NCBI GenBank assembly: GCA_934755305.1
Contig: CAKVLD010000015.1
Span: 1-52,612, forward strand
DNA: 52,612 bases
DNA from: an uncultured Clostridium sp.
Lineage (GTDB): Bacteria; Bacillota; Clostridia; Clostridiales; Clostridiaceae
Direction: 5' to 3'
Below are positions 8,663-16,400 of the stretch, piece by piece; the stretch's first letter is position 1; every line of letters starts with the position of its first letter. Below the pieces are notes generated by a model, which saw nothing but the letters and a program-made list of their open reading frames with translations, searched no databases and had not been told where the DNA came from. Made by a program: the position numbers and the translations under genes.

Positions 8663-8814
8663 AAAGAAATACAGAAAATAAAAAAACAGAGTGCTGTAAC
8701 ACTCTGTTATACAATTCTAGTTGCTTTGGCAACTGGTATCATAACATTTTTATTTAATAAAAATAGTAGTTTCCAATTGCTGGTCGGAGGGCTACTATTT
8801 TTTTGCAATCTTTT
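8663..8814 (+). ncRNA. Antisense antitoxin RNA, copy 1 (orphan copy)
   Basis: TATAAT at 8651-8656 precedes a ~150-nt segment closely matching 10369-10508. It contains hairpin CAGAGTG-CTGTAA-CACTCTG, hairpin AGTTGC-TTTG-GCAACT and a terminator AAATAGTAG...CTACTATTT followed by T7. The toxin gene it would oppose is truncated here (8795-8830), so this copy could act only in trans or be relic. Confidence 0.65.
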
Positions 8815-8830
8815 CTATTAGTAACACTAT
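8795..8830 (-). pseudogene. 3' remnant of a holin-like type I toxin
   Basis: The minus strand encodes IVLLIEKIAKK followed by TAG, identical in sequence to the last residues of the intact toxin at 10495-10596. The N-terminal part, ribosome site and leader are missing. The remnant is a broken duplicate. Confidence 0.7.
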
Positions 8831-8868
8831 ATATAACTTGTCTTTTCTATCTCTTAAATATATTCAGA

Positions 8869-9348
8869 TTACTTAGATTTACTATGAATTAGAGACATTA
8901 CAGTTCTTGCAATCGGCTGAGCAATACATAATTCCACACCAAATGATATTGCAAAATTACGTGGCCATTTATAAAAAAACATATTAATTGGTTCCATTGT
9001 AATGGTACCAGATCCTATCCATGTTCCTATTACAGTTAAAAATATTGACATTAAAAATACTGTACATAAAATATTAATAATAACATGTGCATTGAAACTA
9101 TCATCTTTCTCTACAATTTTTCCTGTCATCCATTCTGCTGGTTTATATGTTGCTAAAACAAGTACAATTACGCATATCCATATAAAAGGTATCACTTTAA
9201 TAGCATTTTTCCAAATATCTAAACTAAAAGTACCAACCTCAAAACATGTAATTAGTGGTGCAATTATATTTACTGATATAATTGAAATAATCGCCATAAA
9301 TAATGCAAACTCCTTTTTGTTACGTGGTAATTTCATGTAAAATTCCAT
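8869..9348 (-). CDS. DUF2798 membrane protein
   Basis: A 159-residue integral membrane protein with four predicted transmembrane segments arranged as two DUF2798-like halves. Each half starts with a PRN motif: KLPRNKKEFALFM near residue 6 and YKWPRNFAISFG near 126. TM segments are at about 14-36, 46-66, 86-112 and 130-152. The start with GAGGA 9 nt upstream is accepted. Family function is unknown. It is the first cargo gene of the sir2-inserted element. Confidence 0.8.
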   Translation of the reverse strand: MEFYMKLPRNKKEFALFMAIISIISVNIIAPLITCFEVGTFSLDIWKNAIKVIPFIWICVIVLVLATYKPAEWMTGKIVEKDDSFNAHVIINILCTVFLMSIFLTVIGTWIGSGTITMEPINMFFYKWPRNFAISFGVELCIAQPIARTVMSLIHSKSK

Positions 9349-9390
9349 TTTATATTTTCCTCACTTTCCTATACTTTAAAGTTTTGCTCA

Positions 9391-9426
9391 AAAAATAAAG
9401 CGCGAAATCAAATAATGATTTCACGC
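9391..9426 (-). terminator. Intrinsic terminator upstream of the DUF2798 gene
   Basis: GCGCGAAATC / GATTTCACGC arms (9400-9426) are followed on the minus strand by TTTATTTTTT. It terminates whatever was transcribed through the degenerate gene at 9479-9693 and possibly the phosphatidyltransferase. Confidence 0.7.
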
Positions 9427-9478
9427 TGATCAATTATACGCATAAACTTCAATTAATAATATAATTATAATAATTTTA

Positions 9479-9693
9479 TTAATTTTCAATATTTATATTA
9501 TTATAATTCTCATCAAATGCTTTCTTACTCTCTACGCCAAATATTCTACATAAAAATGGTCTCACATCTTGTATTTGGAATTTGATTATGCAAACTCCTT
9601 TATTTTTGCCATAGTGGCATAATTACTTTCACCATAAGGACCTACATTTCTAATAAATGCAATATTAATTAATGGTATTAGTCTATATTTAAG
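9479..9693 (-). pseudogene. GyrI-like / effector-binding domain remnant
   Basis: One frame reads IAFIRNVGPYGESNYATMAK before a stop, which matches the conserved VGPY...W/Y region of AraC/GyrI-type effector-binding domains. A shifted frame continues VRPFLCRIFGVESKKAFDEN to a stop at 9479. Upstream and downstream parts of the family are absent, so this is a frameshifted fragment. Confidence 0.5.
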
Positions 9694-9696
9694 TCA

Positions 9697-10236
9697 TTAC
9701 TCTTTAAATATACTTCGTACATTTCTATTTAACTTCTTAGATATTAAATTAATCAGCAACTCTTCTATTGATGCTATACTTGCAAGTATGCATAAGAACA
9801 TCAACGTTTTTGTTACTCCACCTAAAAGATACAGCATTGGAAAGCAAATTAAAATAACACCTCCTGTAAATTTATTAGCATAAGTATGTAAAAAAGCTAC
9901 TGACTTATATTTAATAAAACCTACTATAAGTGATAAAGCCTTAATACTACATATTGCTATAAGCCAATATATAATGTAATTCTCTAGTCTCTCAAATAAT
10001 AAAAATCTTACTAATACAATAATAAAAAATATTGCATCAGCAAAACTATCTAAAAGTTCTCCAAATTTTGTATAAGTATTGGTTTTTCTTGCAATGTATC
10101 CATCTAGAATATCACTAATTACACACAAACTATATATAATAAAAAACATTATGGATAATGGTTTTAATAAAATAATATATATTGATCCTATAATTCTAGT
10201 TAAAGTTATAATATTGGGTATATACTTAACCTTCAT
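9697..10236 (-). CDS. CDP-alcohol phosphatidyltransferase family protein
   Basis: A 179-residue membrane enzyme that transfers a phosphatidyl group from CDP-diacylglycerol to an alcohol, giving for example phosphatidylglycerophosphate or cardiolipin-type lipids. The family signature DGx2ARx8Gx3Dx3D is complete, running from DGYIARKT through FGELLDSFAD. About five to six hydrophobic segments are visible. The start at 10236 (MKVKYIPNIITLTR) follows GGAAG by 7 nt; the longer frame to 10269 is less likely. The acceptor alcohol cannot be decided. Its presence on the sir2-inserted element is notable, since the chromosome must already have pgsA. Confidence 0.85.
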   Translation of the reverse strand: MKVKYIPNIITLTRIIGSIYIILLKPLSIMFFIIYSLCVISDILDGYIARKTNTYTKFGELLDSFADAIFFIIVLVRFLLFERLENYIIYWLIAICSIKALSLIVGFIKYKSVAFLHTYANKFTGGVILICFPMLYLLGGVTKTLMFLCILASIASIEELLINLISKKLNRNVRSIFKE

Positions 10237-10331
10237 ATCACACTTCCTTTTTAATAAAATAAATCTCATTTTTATTATATAACACCTACATTATTAATAA
10301 TGATTTAATGGTAAAATTTGTATATAGTAAT

Positions 10332-10362
10332 TTGTTTATTTTTTTTTAAAATTTGATATAAT
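10332..10362 (+). promoter_or_regulatory. Promoter of the antisense antitoxin RNA, copy 2
   Basis: TATAAT is at 10357-10362 with a TTGTTT-like -35 about 18-19 bp upstream. The same arrangement precedes copy 1. Predicted start is near 10369. Confidence 0.55.
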
Positions 10363-10368
10363 ATAAAT

Positions 10369-10508
10369 AAGGAATACAGAAAATAAAAAACAGAGTGCTG
10401 TAACACTCTGCTATACAATTCTAGTTGCTTCGGCAACTGGTATCTATATATTTTGTTTTAAAAATAGTAGCTTCCATTTGCACTGGTTGGGCTACTATTT
10501 TTTTGCGA
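10369..10508 (+). ncRNA. Antisense antitoxin RNA (type I toxin-antitoxin), copy 2
   Basis: This ~140-nt RNA is inferred from a promoter, two stable hairpins (10391-10410 CAGAGTG/CACTCTG; 10423-10438 AGTTGC-TTCG-GCAACT) and a terminator with AAATAGTAG / CTACTATTT arms (10462-10500) plus a T-run. Its 3' end overlaps the 3' end of the toxin gene on the opposite strand, the standard geometry of TxpA/RatA- and Bsr-type systems. Base changes between the two copies keep the stems. Confidence 0.7.
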
Positions 10509-10596
10509 TTTTTTCTATTAAGAGCACTATAAATGTTAATAATGCTATTAAAAATATTCCCGCTGTAAATAGTAACATTAAATCATCATTACTCAT
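10495..10596 (-). CDS. Holin-like type I toxin peptide (Hol_Tox/TxpA-BsrE-like)
   Basis: This 33-residue peptide starts MSNDDLMLLFTAGIF and contains LIALLTFIVLLIEKI, followed by IAKK. It is a single hydrophobic helix with acidic N-terminus and basic tail, like the putative holin-like toxin family (B. subtilis BsrE has a similar ALLTYIEKI core). Known members depolarise or permeabilise the membrane unless an antisense RNA blocks the mRNA. GGGGGTGAT lies just before the ATG and can be masked by the leader. An antisense RNA overlaps the 3' end. It lies upstream of sir2, inside the insertion element. Confidence 0.82.
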   Translation of the reverse strand: MSNDDLMLLFTAGIFLIALLTFIVLLIEKIAKK

Positions 10597-10598
10597 AT

Positions 10599-10633
10599 GT
10601 ATCACCCCCTTCCTAAAAAGAGGTATGTGATAC
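10599..10633 (-). promoter_or_regulatory. SD-sequestering hairpin in the toxin mRNA leader
   Basis: GTATCAC (from 10633 down to 10627 on the minus strand) can pair with GTGATAC (10605-10599), closing a loop that contains the toxin's GGAAGGGGG ribosome site. Blocking the ribosome site is a known safety feature of type I toxin mRNAs. Confidence 0.6.
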
Positions 10634-10787
10634 CAGTAGCCCACTTAAGCTTATAAAATCGTACTTATGGATTATATCATAGTTATACAGTATTTATATA
10701 TAAGAATAAAATGGTAACACCTTTGTTTTATTTTCTTATTTCTTATGTAATAATATAAGTATAAATATAATTCGGAGATGATTTTTA

Positions 10788-11525
10788 ATGAGTACTGAAA
10801 TAGAAAAATTAACTCAAATACTTAGAGATAGTAATAATATTGTATTCTTTGGAGGTGCAGGGGTAAGTACTGAATCAAACATACCTGATTTTAGAAGTGC
10901 AAATGGTTTATGGAATGAAAAACTACAAATAAACCTTACTCCTGAACAATTAGTTTCACATACTATGTTTATAAAATACCCAGAAGAGTTTTTTGAATTC
11001 TATAGAGATAAACTTATATATCCAGAAGCAAAACCTAATGCTGCTCATATAGCTCTAGCTAAACTTGAAGAAATGGGTAAACTTAAAGCTGTAGTCACTC
11101 AAAATATAGATGGCTTACATCAAGCAGCTGGTTCTAAAAATGTTTATGAACTTCATGGATCTGTTCTTAGAAATTACTGCAGAAAATGTAATGCCTTCTA
11201 TGATGAAAAGTTTATTTTAGAATCTAAGGGTATACCTACTTGCCCTAAATGTGGTGGAAAGGTAAAACCAGATGTAGTTCTTTATGAGGAAGGATTAGAT
11301 AATGAGACAATAACTGGAGCTATTAGAGCTATATCACAAGCTGATACTTTAATTATTGGTGGAACTTCACTTGTTGTTTACCCTGCTGCTGGACTTATTG
11401 ATTATTTTAGAGGTAAGAATCTTGTTTTAATTAATAAAAGTTCAACTTCTGCTGATAATAAAGCTGATCTTGTTATTCATGATGCTATTGGAAAAGTTTT
11501 AGGGGAAGCAGTTTCTAATATATAA
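10788..11525 (+). CDS. NAD-dependent protein deacylase, Sir2 family (CobB-like)
   Basis: A 245-residue canonical single-domain sirtuin that removes acyl groups from lysine using NAD. It has FFGGAGVSTESNIPDFRS (NAD loop), TQNIDGLHQAAGS, catalytic His in ELHGS, and zinc cysteines CRKC and CPKC. C-terminal motifs are GTSLVVYPAAG and LVLINK. TTCGGAG precedes ATG. It is intact, whereas a close paralogue is split across the ends of the same element (8478-8563 and 15635-15688). This is an ordinary deacylase, not the SIR2 NADase fused to defence proteins, but its position beside a STAND ATPase raises the question of co-function. Confidence 0.95.
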   Translation: MSTEIEKLTQILRDSNNIVFFGGAGVSTESNIPDFRSANGLWNEKLQINLTPEQLVSHTMFIKYPEEFFEFYRDKLIYPEAKPNAAHIALAKLEEMGKLKAVVTQNIDGLHQAAGSKNVYELHGSVLRNYCRKCNAFYDEKFILESKGIPTCPKCGGKVKPDVVLYEEGLDNETITGAIRAISQADTLIIGGTSLVVYPAAGLIDYFRGKNLVLINKSSTSADNKADLVIHDAIGKVLGEAVSNI

Positions 11526-11542
11526 TTAAACTATAAAAACAA

Positions 11543-11574
11543 TAGGTAGATTTATGTAAAACCAAATCTACCTA
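11543..11574. terminator. Convergent terminator between sir2 and the STAND gene
   Basis: TAGGTAGATTT / AAATCTACCTA arms form an 11-bp perfect stem between the two converging genes. On the minus strand the stem is followed by TTGTTTTTATAG, so termination of the STAND gene is more convincing than of sir2. Confidence 0.75.
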
Positions 11575-11581
11575 CTGCTCT

Positions 11582-14500
11582 TTAAACCTGCATACTTTTC
11601 CTCATCTCGGCTGCTTTTATATTTCTTTGTGCTGTTATATAATCTGGATGTCTTGATGATACATTTTTATAACTTTTGATTGCTTCATCGTAATTTCCTT
11701 CTTCAAAGTAACAATTCCCCAATATAAGGTATCCAATTTCTGCACCAAACTTTATTGATTGTTCAGCATACATTCTTGATGTTTTATAGTCTTTTATTGC
11801 TTCACAATATACGTAACTTATTTGTGAATATATACTGCCCTTTTCTTTATTTGTATTCATTATACATTTATCAGCTTCTAAAAAATCTTTAATAATTTGA
11901 TGCGGATTAAACTCATCGTAATTTTCATTCACATTTATAAGTCTTGCTTTTAATACTAAATTTAAATTGACCTTATTCTGAAGTTGATTTTTTTTTGCTG
12001 TTGCCAAGTTATGATATAAATTTGCTCTAATAAAGTCAAATTCTTCTTGATATTCACTACTCTTTAATATTTCAAGAGCCTCCTTATAATATTTTTCTGC
12101 ATCCTTCCATCTTCTTTTTACAAAAAAATCTTCCGCCCTATTTATATTAATCTGAATACTATTTAATATAATTGCCTTATCTAACTCCTCATCATCAATT
12201 TCGTCTATATCTAATTGTTTTTTAAATAGCTCTCTTTTAATTTTATTATATTTATTAATATACTCTTTAGCCTTTTCTTCATCATCTAAAAAATTCTTAT
12301 ATAACTTAGCTATGTTACTATATAATTTACTTAAAAAAATCATATTTTTATTATCTTTATCTATCGTATCAACTATCCTTTCTGAAAATATATAATCACT
12401 TAATGACTTTTTATAATAATCTCTATCGTTATTATTAATTCCAATATCCCAATAAATATTTCCCCTTGCATTATACAACATAGATTTATCATTTTTACTA
12501 ATTATATACTCATTAAGTTCTTGCTCATTTAATTTACTTATTGTTTTATTATATACATCTAAAGCTTCTTTAATTTTTCCTTGTTTTCTTAATATTTGTC
12601 CTAAATTTGCAAACTTTAAATATATACTACTATTATATATATCTTTATTTTCTTTTGTTTTTTCACACAAATCAATTGATTGAAGTATATAACTTTTAGC
12701 CTTTTCTAAATCTCCTTTTGTTCTATAACATAATCCTATATTATTTAATATATTTGATCTATTAGCAATAGCCTCAATCCCAACTTCATCACTTATTAAA
12801 TATAATGCTTCATTACTAAGATTTAATGATTCATCAATTCTCTCTAAATTTTTCAAATTAATAGCTTTCTGAAATTTAATATTTGCCTTAGCTAAATTAC
12901 TTATTTGATAATTATTTATATCATCTTCTCCTATATTAGATATTATTTTCGCTAGTTCATTGATATCATCCATAGATTTTTTTACATTTCCTATTTTTCT
13001 ATAATAATTACTCCTCATGTTATAAGCTTTTACAACTTGATTTGTATCTTTTTTCTTACTAAGTTCTAGTAGTTCAAATACTCTCTTTATATAATTAACG
13101 TATGCTACCTCACTATTGATTCCATAATTTAAACTCATATTAATTTTATATAAATACATATCTATCAATTTACTTAAATTCTTTTTAGAACCTTTTTGTT
13201 GTATTTCATCTTCAAGTATATCAATATAGTCACTACAAAAAGTACTTATTAAATCAACCTCATATCTTCTATTATCAGATGAAAGATATTTGGATACTTC
13301 ATCTATAGTAAGTTTTTTTATGATTTTATCTATATAGCTTTTATTGTACATTTTAGCAATATACAATGAATTAAATATCAAAAATAATTCTCCCTCTTCA
13401 ATATTGCTATAACTTTTATTACCTCCAATAACTTGATCAAGCCATTCTGTACTCATATCTTTTAATATTATCTTATAATTATCAAGCAAATAAGTTCTTA
13501 ATTTACCATGCAATATTCCTATTGTATCTCCTCTATATGTTCTTTCTTTAGTTAAGAGACAACTAGCATCTGATAGATATGAAATAAATTTAAAATCAGG
13601 TTTTTCCGAAGATAACATATAACTTATATCCTCTATTGTTAGTCTTTTTCTTGATATGGCTATAATTAATAAAACCTTTATAAACCTATTGCTATATTTT
13701 TCTGTGTATAACTCACTTACTACATCAATAAACTCTTTAAAGAAATCTGTATTTTTCTCTTTCCAATTACCAACTTCTCTGTATTTAAGTACATATTGTA
13801 TAGGCTTTACATATAAAAATTTATTATCAACTATCTTTAATACCTTTGCTAATTCTTCATTTTTAACACCACATTTATCACGTAAAAATGTTTTTAAATT
13901 ATCTACATACTCTTGGTTATTTCTATCTATAATTAATGTATTATCTGCTTTTATTTTTTCTATTTCTTTGTAAATGTTTCCGTTGCTACTATTTGACTTT
14001 CTTGCAGTTAATAATATATATATACCTTCACTTAACATTTCACTAGTAGGAATATAATCCAATATTGTTTCTTTTTCAGAAATATTTATCTCATCAAGCC
14101 CATCTAAAATTAGTATTAACTTATTGGTAGCAAACTTTCTTTTATATATATCCTTAAATTTATTTAATATTTCTGCAAATTCTAAATTCTTTTTTTGTAT
14201 ATCTTTTTCTCCAAAACTTGGTAAATCTCCCTTTATATATCCCTTATGTTTATTATCATATTTTAATATATCAATAAGATTATTTCTAAATACATTTATC
14301 TTATATGAATACATATTATTTATATAATATGTTCTTATCGTCGCATCATTAATTGAAAACTTTTTGTTTATGCTTGTACCCGATAAATTTGAATGTGGAT
14401 CTAATAACCTTGAAAATACTGTTTTTCCCATTCCTTCTTCCATTCTTAATAAAAAAATACCTCTATCATTATTTTGAATATTATTATTAAACCAATCATA

Positions 14501-15529
14501 AATATATTTAGGTTTAATTATTTGATCAGGTATATCAATTTCATTGAATAGTTCTTCTTCATCACTCATATAAATATCATCACTTAATAATGATGATTCC
14601 CCCAAAGTATTTAACTTAACTTCCTTATTTATATTCTTAAATAGTTCATCAAAATACTTTATCCTTTTTTGAAATTCTTTAGCACTAACATAATTAAGCA
14701 TCTTTGTTTTTTTCTTATCTCTAAAATATGAATCAAAAAAGTAAATTTCATTTTCATGTATTATTATTAAATTATTTAATTGAACAAATTTATCTTCATA
14801 ATAAAAATATAGTTTACTATTATTTCTTAAATTTTCCAAATTAGGATTTGTACCTTTAAGTCTAAATTTATTTTTTTTATTCATATATCCAAAGTTTAGA
14901 TTATTATATTCACAACTAAACTCATCTAAATATTTTTTTATTAACAATAGTTTACTTTCTATATCATTTCTAAACTCTTCATTATCATCAAATTTCAACA
15001 CGCCATGACCTATAGTATTATTTCTCCATGTAGTTATATTATTTTCATTGTATAGCTTCACTATTCCTTTTAATATCCTAACAATAGAACTATTATCTTC
15101 TATATTTAAACACTTATCAGCTATTGACTTCCAACTTCCTAATGATAGTTTATTTTCTAATAAAAATCTTATAATCTCTGACTGTTGTTCAGCTCTTTTT
15201 TGATTATCACAATATCTAGACATTACTAATAATACTGGGAATTTTAGTAATAATTCAAAAATGTCCTTTATTTGAAACATTACACCATATAACTTATTTT
15301 CTTTTGTTAATGAATATAATCTCTTATATTCTACTGCTATCATATATGGAAACTTTTCTAACACTTCATAGTTCCATAATTCATTATCTTTACTTATCTT
15401 TTCTCCCCATGGTTCATTAATATGATCATACTCCTCTATTTTACATTGAAAATTACAATCATCTGATATACAGATTAATTTTTGTGCCACTTGCTGAAGT
15501 TCATTATCACAATACGGACATTTTTTCAT
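11582..15529 (-). CDS. Zinc ribbon-HEPN-like-STAND (NACHT) ATPase-TPR protein, candidate anti-phage effector
   Basis: A protein of about 1315 residues. Numbers below refer to the longer frame starting at 15547. A zinc ribbon has CPYC at 10-13 and Cys26, 31 and 35. A helical region at about 50-215 ends in WRNNTIGHG (R175, H181), matching the Rx4-6H motif of HEPN ribonucleases. The STAND/NACHT ATPase has Walker A EEGMGKT at 370-376, Walker B ILILDGLDE at 478-486 and a sensor-like ILLTAR at about 511-516. TPR-type helical repeats run from about 860 to the end. STAND proteins with effector N-termini and repeat C-termini (Avs/bNACHT) are known phage sensors. The start at 15529 is preferred because GGGGGAG is 9 nt upstream. 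The predicted role is inference; no homologous defence system was confirmed. Confidence 0.75.
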   Translation of the reverse strand: MKKCPYCDNELQQVAQKLICISDDCNFQCKIEEYDHINEPWGEKISKDNELWNYEVLEKFPYMIAVEYKRLYSLTKENKLYGVMFQIKDIFELLLKFPVLLVMSRYCDNQKRAEQQSEIIRFLLENKLSLGSWKSIADKCLNIEDNSSIVRILKGIVKLYNENNITTWRNNTIGHGVLKFDDNEEFRNDIESKLLLIKKYLDEFSCEYNNLNFGYMNKKNKFRLKGTNPNLENLRNNSKLYFYYEDKFVQLNNLIIIHENEIYFFDSYFRDKKKTKMLNYVSAKEFQKRIKYFDELFKNINKEVKLNTLGESSLLSDDIYMSDEEELFNEIDIPDQIIKPKYIYDWFNNNIQNNDRGIFLLRMEEGMGKTVFSRLLDPHSNLSGTSINKKFSINDATIRTYYINNMYSYKINVFRNNLIDILKYDNKHKGYIKGDLPSFGEKDIQKKNLEFAEILNKFKDIYKRKFATNKLILILDGLDEINISEKETILDYIPTSEMLSEGIYILLTARKSNSSNGNIYKEIEKIKADNTLIIDRNNQEYVDNLKTFLRDKCGVKNEELAKVLKIVDNKFLYVKPIQYVLKYREVGNWKEKNTDFFKEFIDVVSELYTEKYSNRFIKVLLIIAISRKRLTIEDISYMLSSEKPDFKFISYLSDASCLLTKERTYRGDTIGILHGKLRTYLLDNYKIILKDMSTEWLDQVIGGNKSYSNIEEGELFLIFNSLYIAKMYNKSYIDKIIKKLTIDEVSKYLSSDNRRYEVDLISTFCSDYIDILEDEIQQKGSKKNLSKLIDMYLYKINMSLNYGINSEVAYVNYIKRVFELLELSKKKDTNQVVKAYNMRSNYYRKIGNVKKSMDDINELAKIISNIGEDDINNYQISNLAKANIKFQKAINLKNLERIDESLNLSNEALYLISDEVGIEAIANRSNILNNIGLCYRTKGDLEKAKSYILQSIDLCEKTKENKDIYNSSIYLKFANLGQILRKQGKIKEALDVYNKTISKLNEQELNEYIISKNDKSMLYNARGNIYWDIGINNNDRDYYKKSLSDYIFSERIVDTIDKDNKNMIFLSKLYSNIAKLYKNFLDDEEKAKEYINKYNKIKRELFKKQLDIDEIDDEELDKAIILNSIQININRAEDFFVKRRWKDAEKYYKEALEILKSSEYQEEFDFIRANLYHNLATAKKNQLQNKVNLNLVLKARLINVNENYDEFNPHQIIKDFLEADKCIMNTNKEKGSIYSQISYVYCEAIKDYKTSRMYAEQSIKFGAEIGYLILGNCYFEEGNYDEAIKSYKNVSSRHPDYITAQRNIKAAEMRKSMQV

Positions 15530-15610
15530 GAATTTCATCTCCCCCATACTTCTTTCAGTATAACTTTACCATATACATTTAAATAAATCACATTTTTCCC
15601 ACTATTCACG

Positions 15611-15630
15611 TGGGTTTACATCCCTATCTC
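15611..15630 (-). repeat. Right terminal inverted repeat of the sir2-inserted element
   Basis: On the minus strand GAGATAGGGATGTAAACCCA matches the left repeat at 8562-8581 at 18 of 20 positions. Immediately to its right, after CATT, the second half of the interrupted sir2 begins. Confidence 0.75.
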
Positions 15631-15634
15631 CATT

Positions 15635-15688
15635 GAATCTAATATCCCAGACTTCAGAAGTGCCAAAGGATTATAGAATGAAAAACTA
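15635..15688 (+). pseudogene. Internal fragment of the disrupted sir2 gene
   Basis: The frame reads ESNIPDFRSAKGL, a TAG in place of the conserved Trp codon, then NEKL. It continues the 5' fragment that stops at 8563 and aligns with residues 27-44 of the intact sir2. Homology ends near 15688, so most of the 3' part of the old gene is deleted. Confidence 0.82.
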
Positions 15689-15784
15689 AAGGATAACTAT
15701 TGATTCTTTAGATGATATAATTTTAAGTAGAAATAACTAAAAAATATCTAGACTTCCTCTTCTATCTCTCATAACCTTCATTAA

Positions 15785-15919
15785 GCCAATAAAAATATAT
15801 TTATAATAATAGAAAAAGATAAAATCAAACCTAGATATAAGAGTGCTGTAGCAACTAAACTTAAGCTATTAATGGCTATGCCAGACAGGTTAAAAGAATT
15901 TCTTTTACTCCATCACTAA
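15785..15919 (+). pseudogene. C-terminal remnant of an unidentified enzyme (possibly SDR-like)
   Basis: An open stretch reads KIKPRYKSAVATKL and LLMAMPDRLKEFLLLHH before TAA, with no start codon. The pattern (KPRY, then a hydrophobic helix and MPDRL) resembles the C-terminal end of some short-chain dehydrogenases. The assignment is tentative. Confidence 0.3.
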
Positions 15920-15947
15920 AACAAGTAAAATTCTTATTTTCTTATAG

Positions 15948-15996
15948 TTTAAGGGACTATATCTGAAAACTAATAATCTTTCAAATATAGTCCCTT
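15948..15996 (-). terminator. Hairpin downstream of the YjcQ-like gene
   Basis: AAGGGACTATA / TATAGTCCCTT arms enclose a 24-nt loop with further pairing. It lies about 60 bp past the stop at 16055 on the minus strand. No strong U-run follows, so termination is only probable. Confidence 0.5.
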
Positions 15997-16054
15997 TCTC
16001 AAATTCATATATATCATTATGTTAACCATTGCTTCAAAGACCTTTAGCTATCTA

Positions 16055-16306
16055 CTACAAGTTCTTATTAATATAGTTTACTCCATTAATTGTTAGGTAA
16101 GGATTCATATATCCAGTTACCCTTACATTGTTTGATGCATTACTTCTAGCAACACACATACCTCTAGCAAGATCCTTAGATCTTATAAAATCTAACATTG
16201 ATCCAAAACATTCTTCTGAAATAGAATACTTATTACTTTTAAGTGTGTTTCCCTTTCCTATATCCTCTAATATCCTACTAACTAATCTCTTAAAATTTTT
16301 ATTCAT
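16055..16306 (-). CDS. YjcQ-like winged-helix protein
   Basis: This 83-residue protein follows the YjcQ pattern: NFKRLVSRILEDIGKGN, then Y-x-I-S-E-E-C-F in a second helix, LDFIRSKDLARG, and a terminal LTINGVNYINKN resembling LTxKGxxYLxxN. YjcQ proteins have a winged-helix fold and occur in prophage-like or accessory contexts; their function is unknown. GGGGAAGG precedes ATG. It is the only apparently intact gene in the decayed region between the sir2 element and the nitroreductase. Confidence 0.6.
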   Translation of the reverse strand: MNKNFKRLVSRILEDIGKGNTLKSNKYSISEECFGSMLDFIRSKDLARGMCVARSNASNNVRVTGYMNPYLTINGVNYINKNL

Positions 16307-16400
16307 ATTAACCTTCCCCTTCCAAAATCATATTAATTAACTGCTTGTCCTTATTAATTATTACCAAGAATAAAAAATCTATTCATCCTATTAAAAAAAA

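Larger units (their letters stand above)
8562..15630. mobile_element. ~7.07-kb putative transposase-less mobile element inserted in sir2
   Basis: The segment is bounded by 20-bp near-perfect inverted repeats and interrupts a sir2 gene exactly between codons STE and SNIPDFRS. No transposase, integrase or recombinase is visible inside, so it is either mobilised in trans or a decayed element. The flanks ACT and ATT next to GAATCT could be a degraded short target duplication. Cargo: DUF2798 protein, GyrI-like remnant, phosphatidyltransferase, two copies of a type I toxin-antitoxin RNA, an intact sir2, and a STAND/TPR protein. An alternative is tandem duplication of sir2 followed by independent rearrangement. 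Confidence 0.6.

Noticed and set aside
9002..9340. 112-residue plus-strand ORF
   Set aside because: It is the antisense shadow of the DUF2798 gene, with no start context.
8562..15630. CRISPR array or prophage within the accessory region
   Set aside because: No regularly spaced repeats, and no phage structural, integrase or terminase genes are present.
15785..15919. Third copy of the antisense antitoxin RNA, because AGAGTGCTGTA recurs
   Set aside because: Similarity stops after about 11 bases; the hairpins and terminator are missing.
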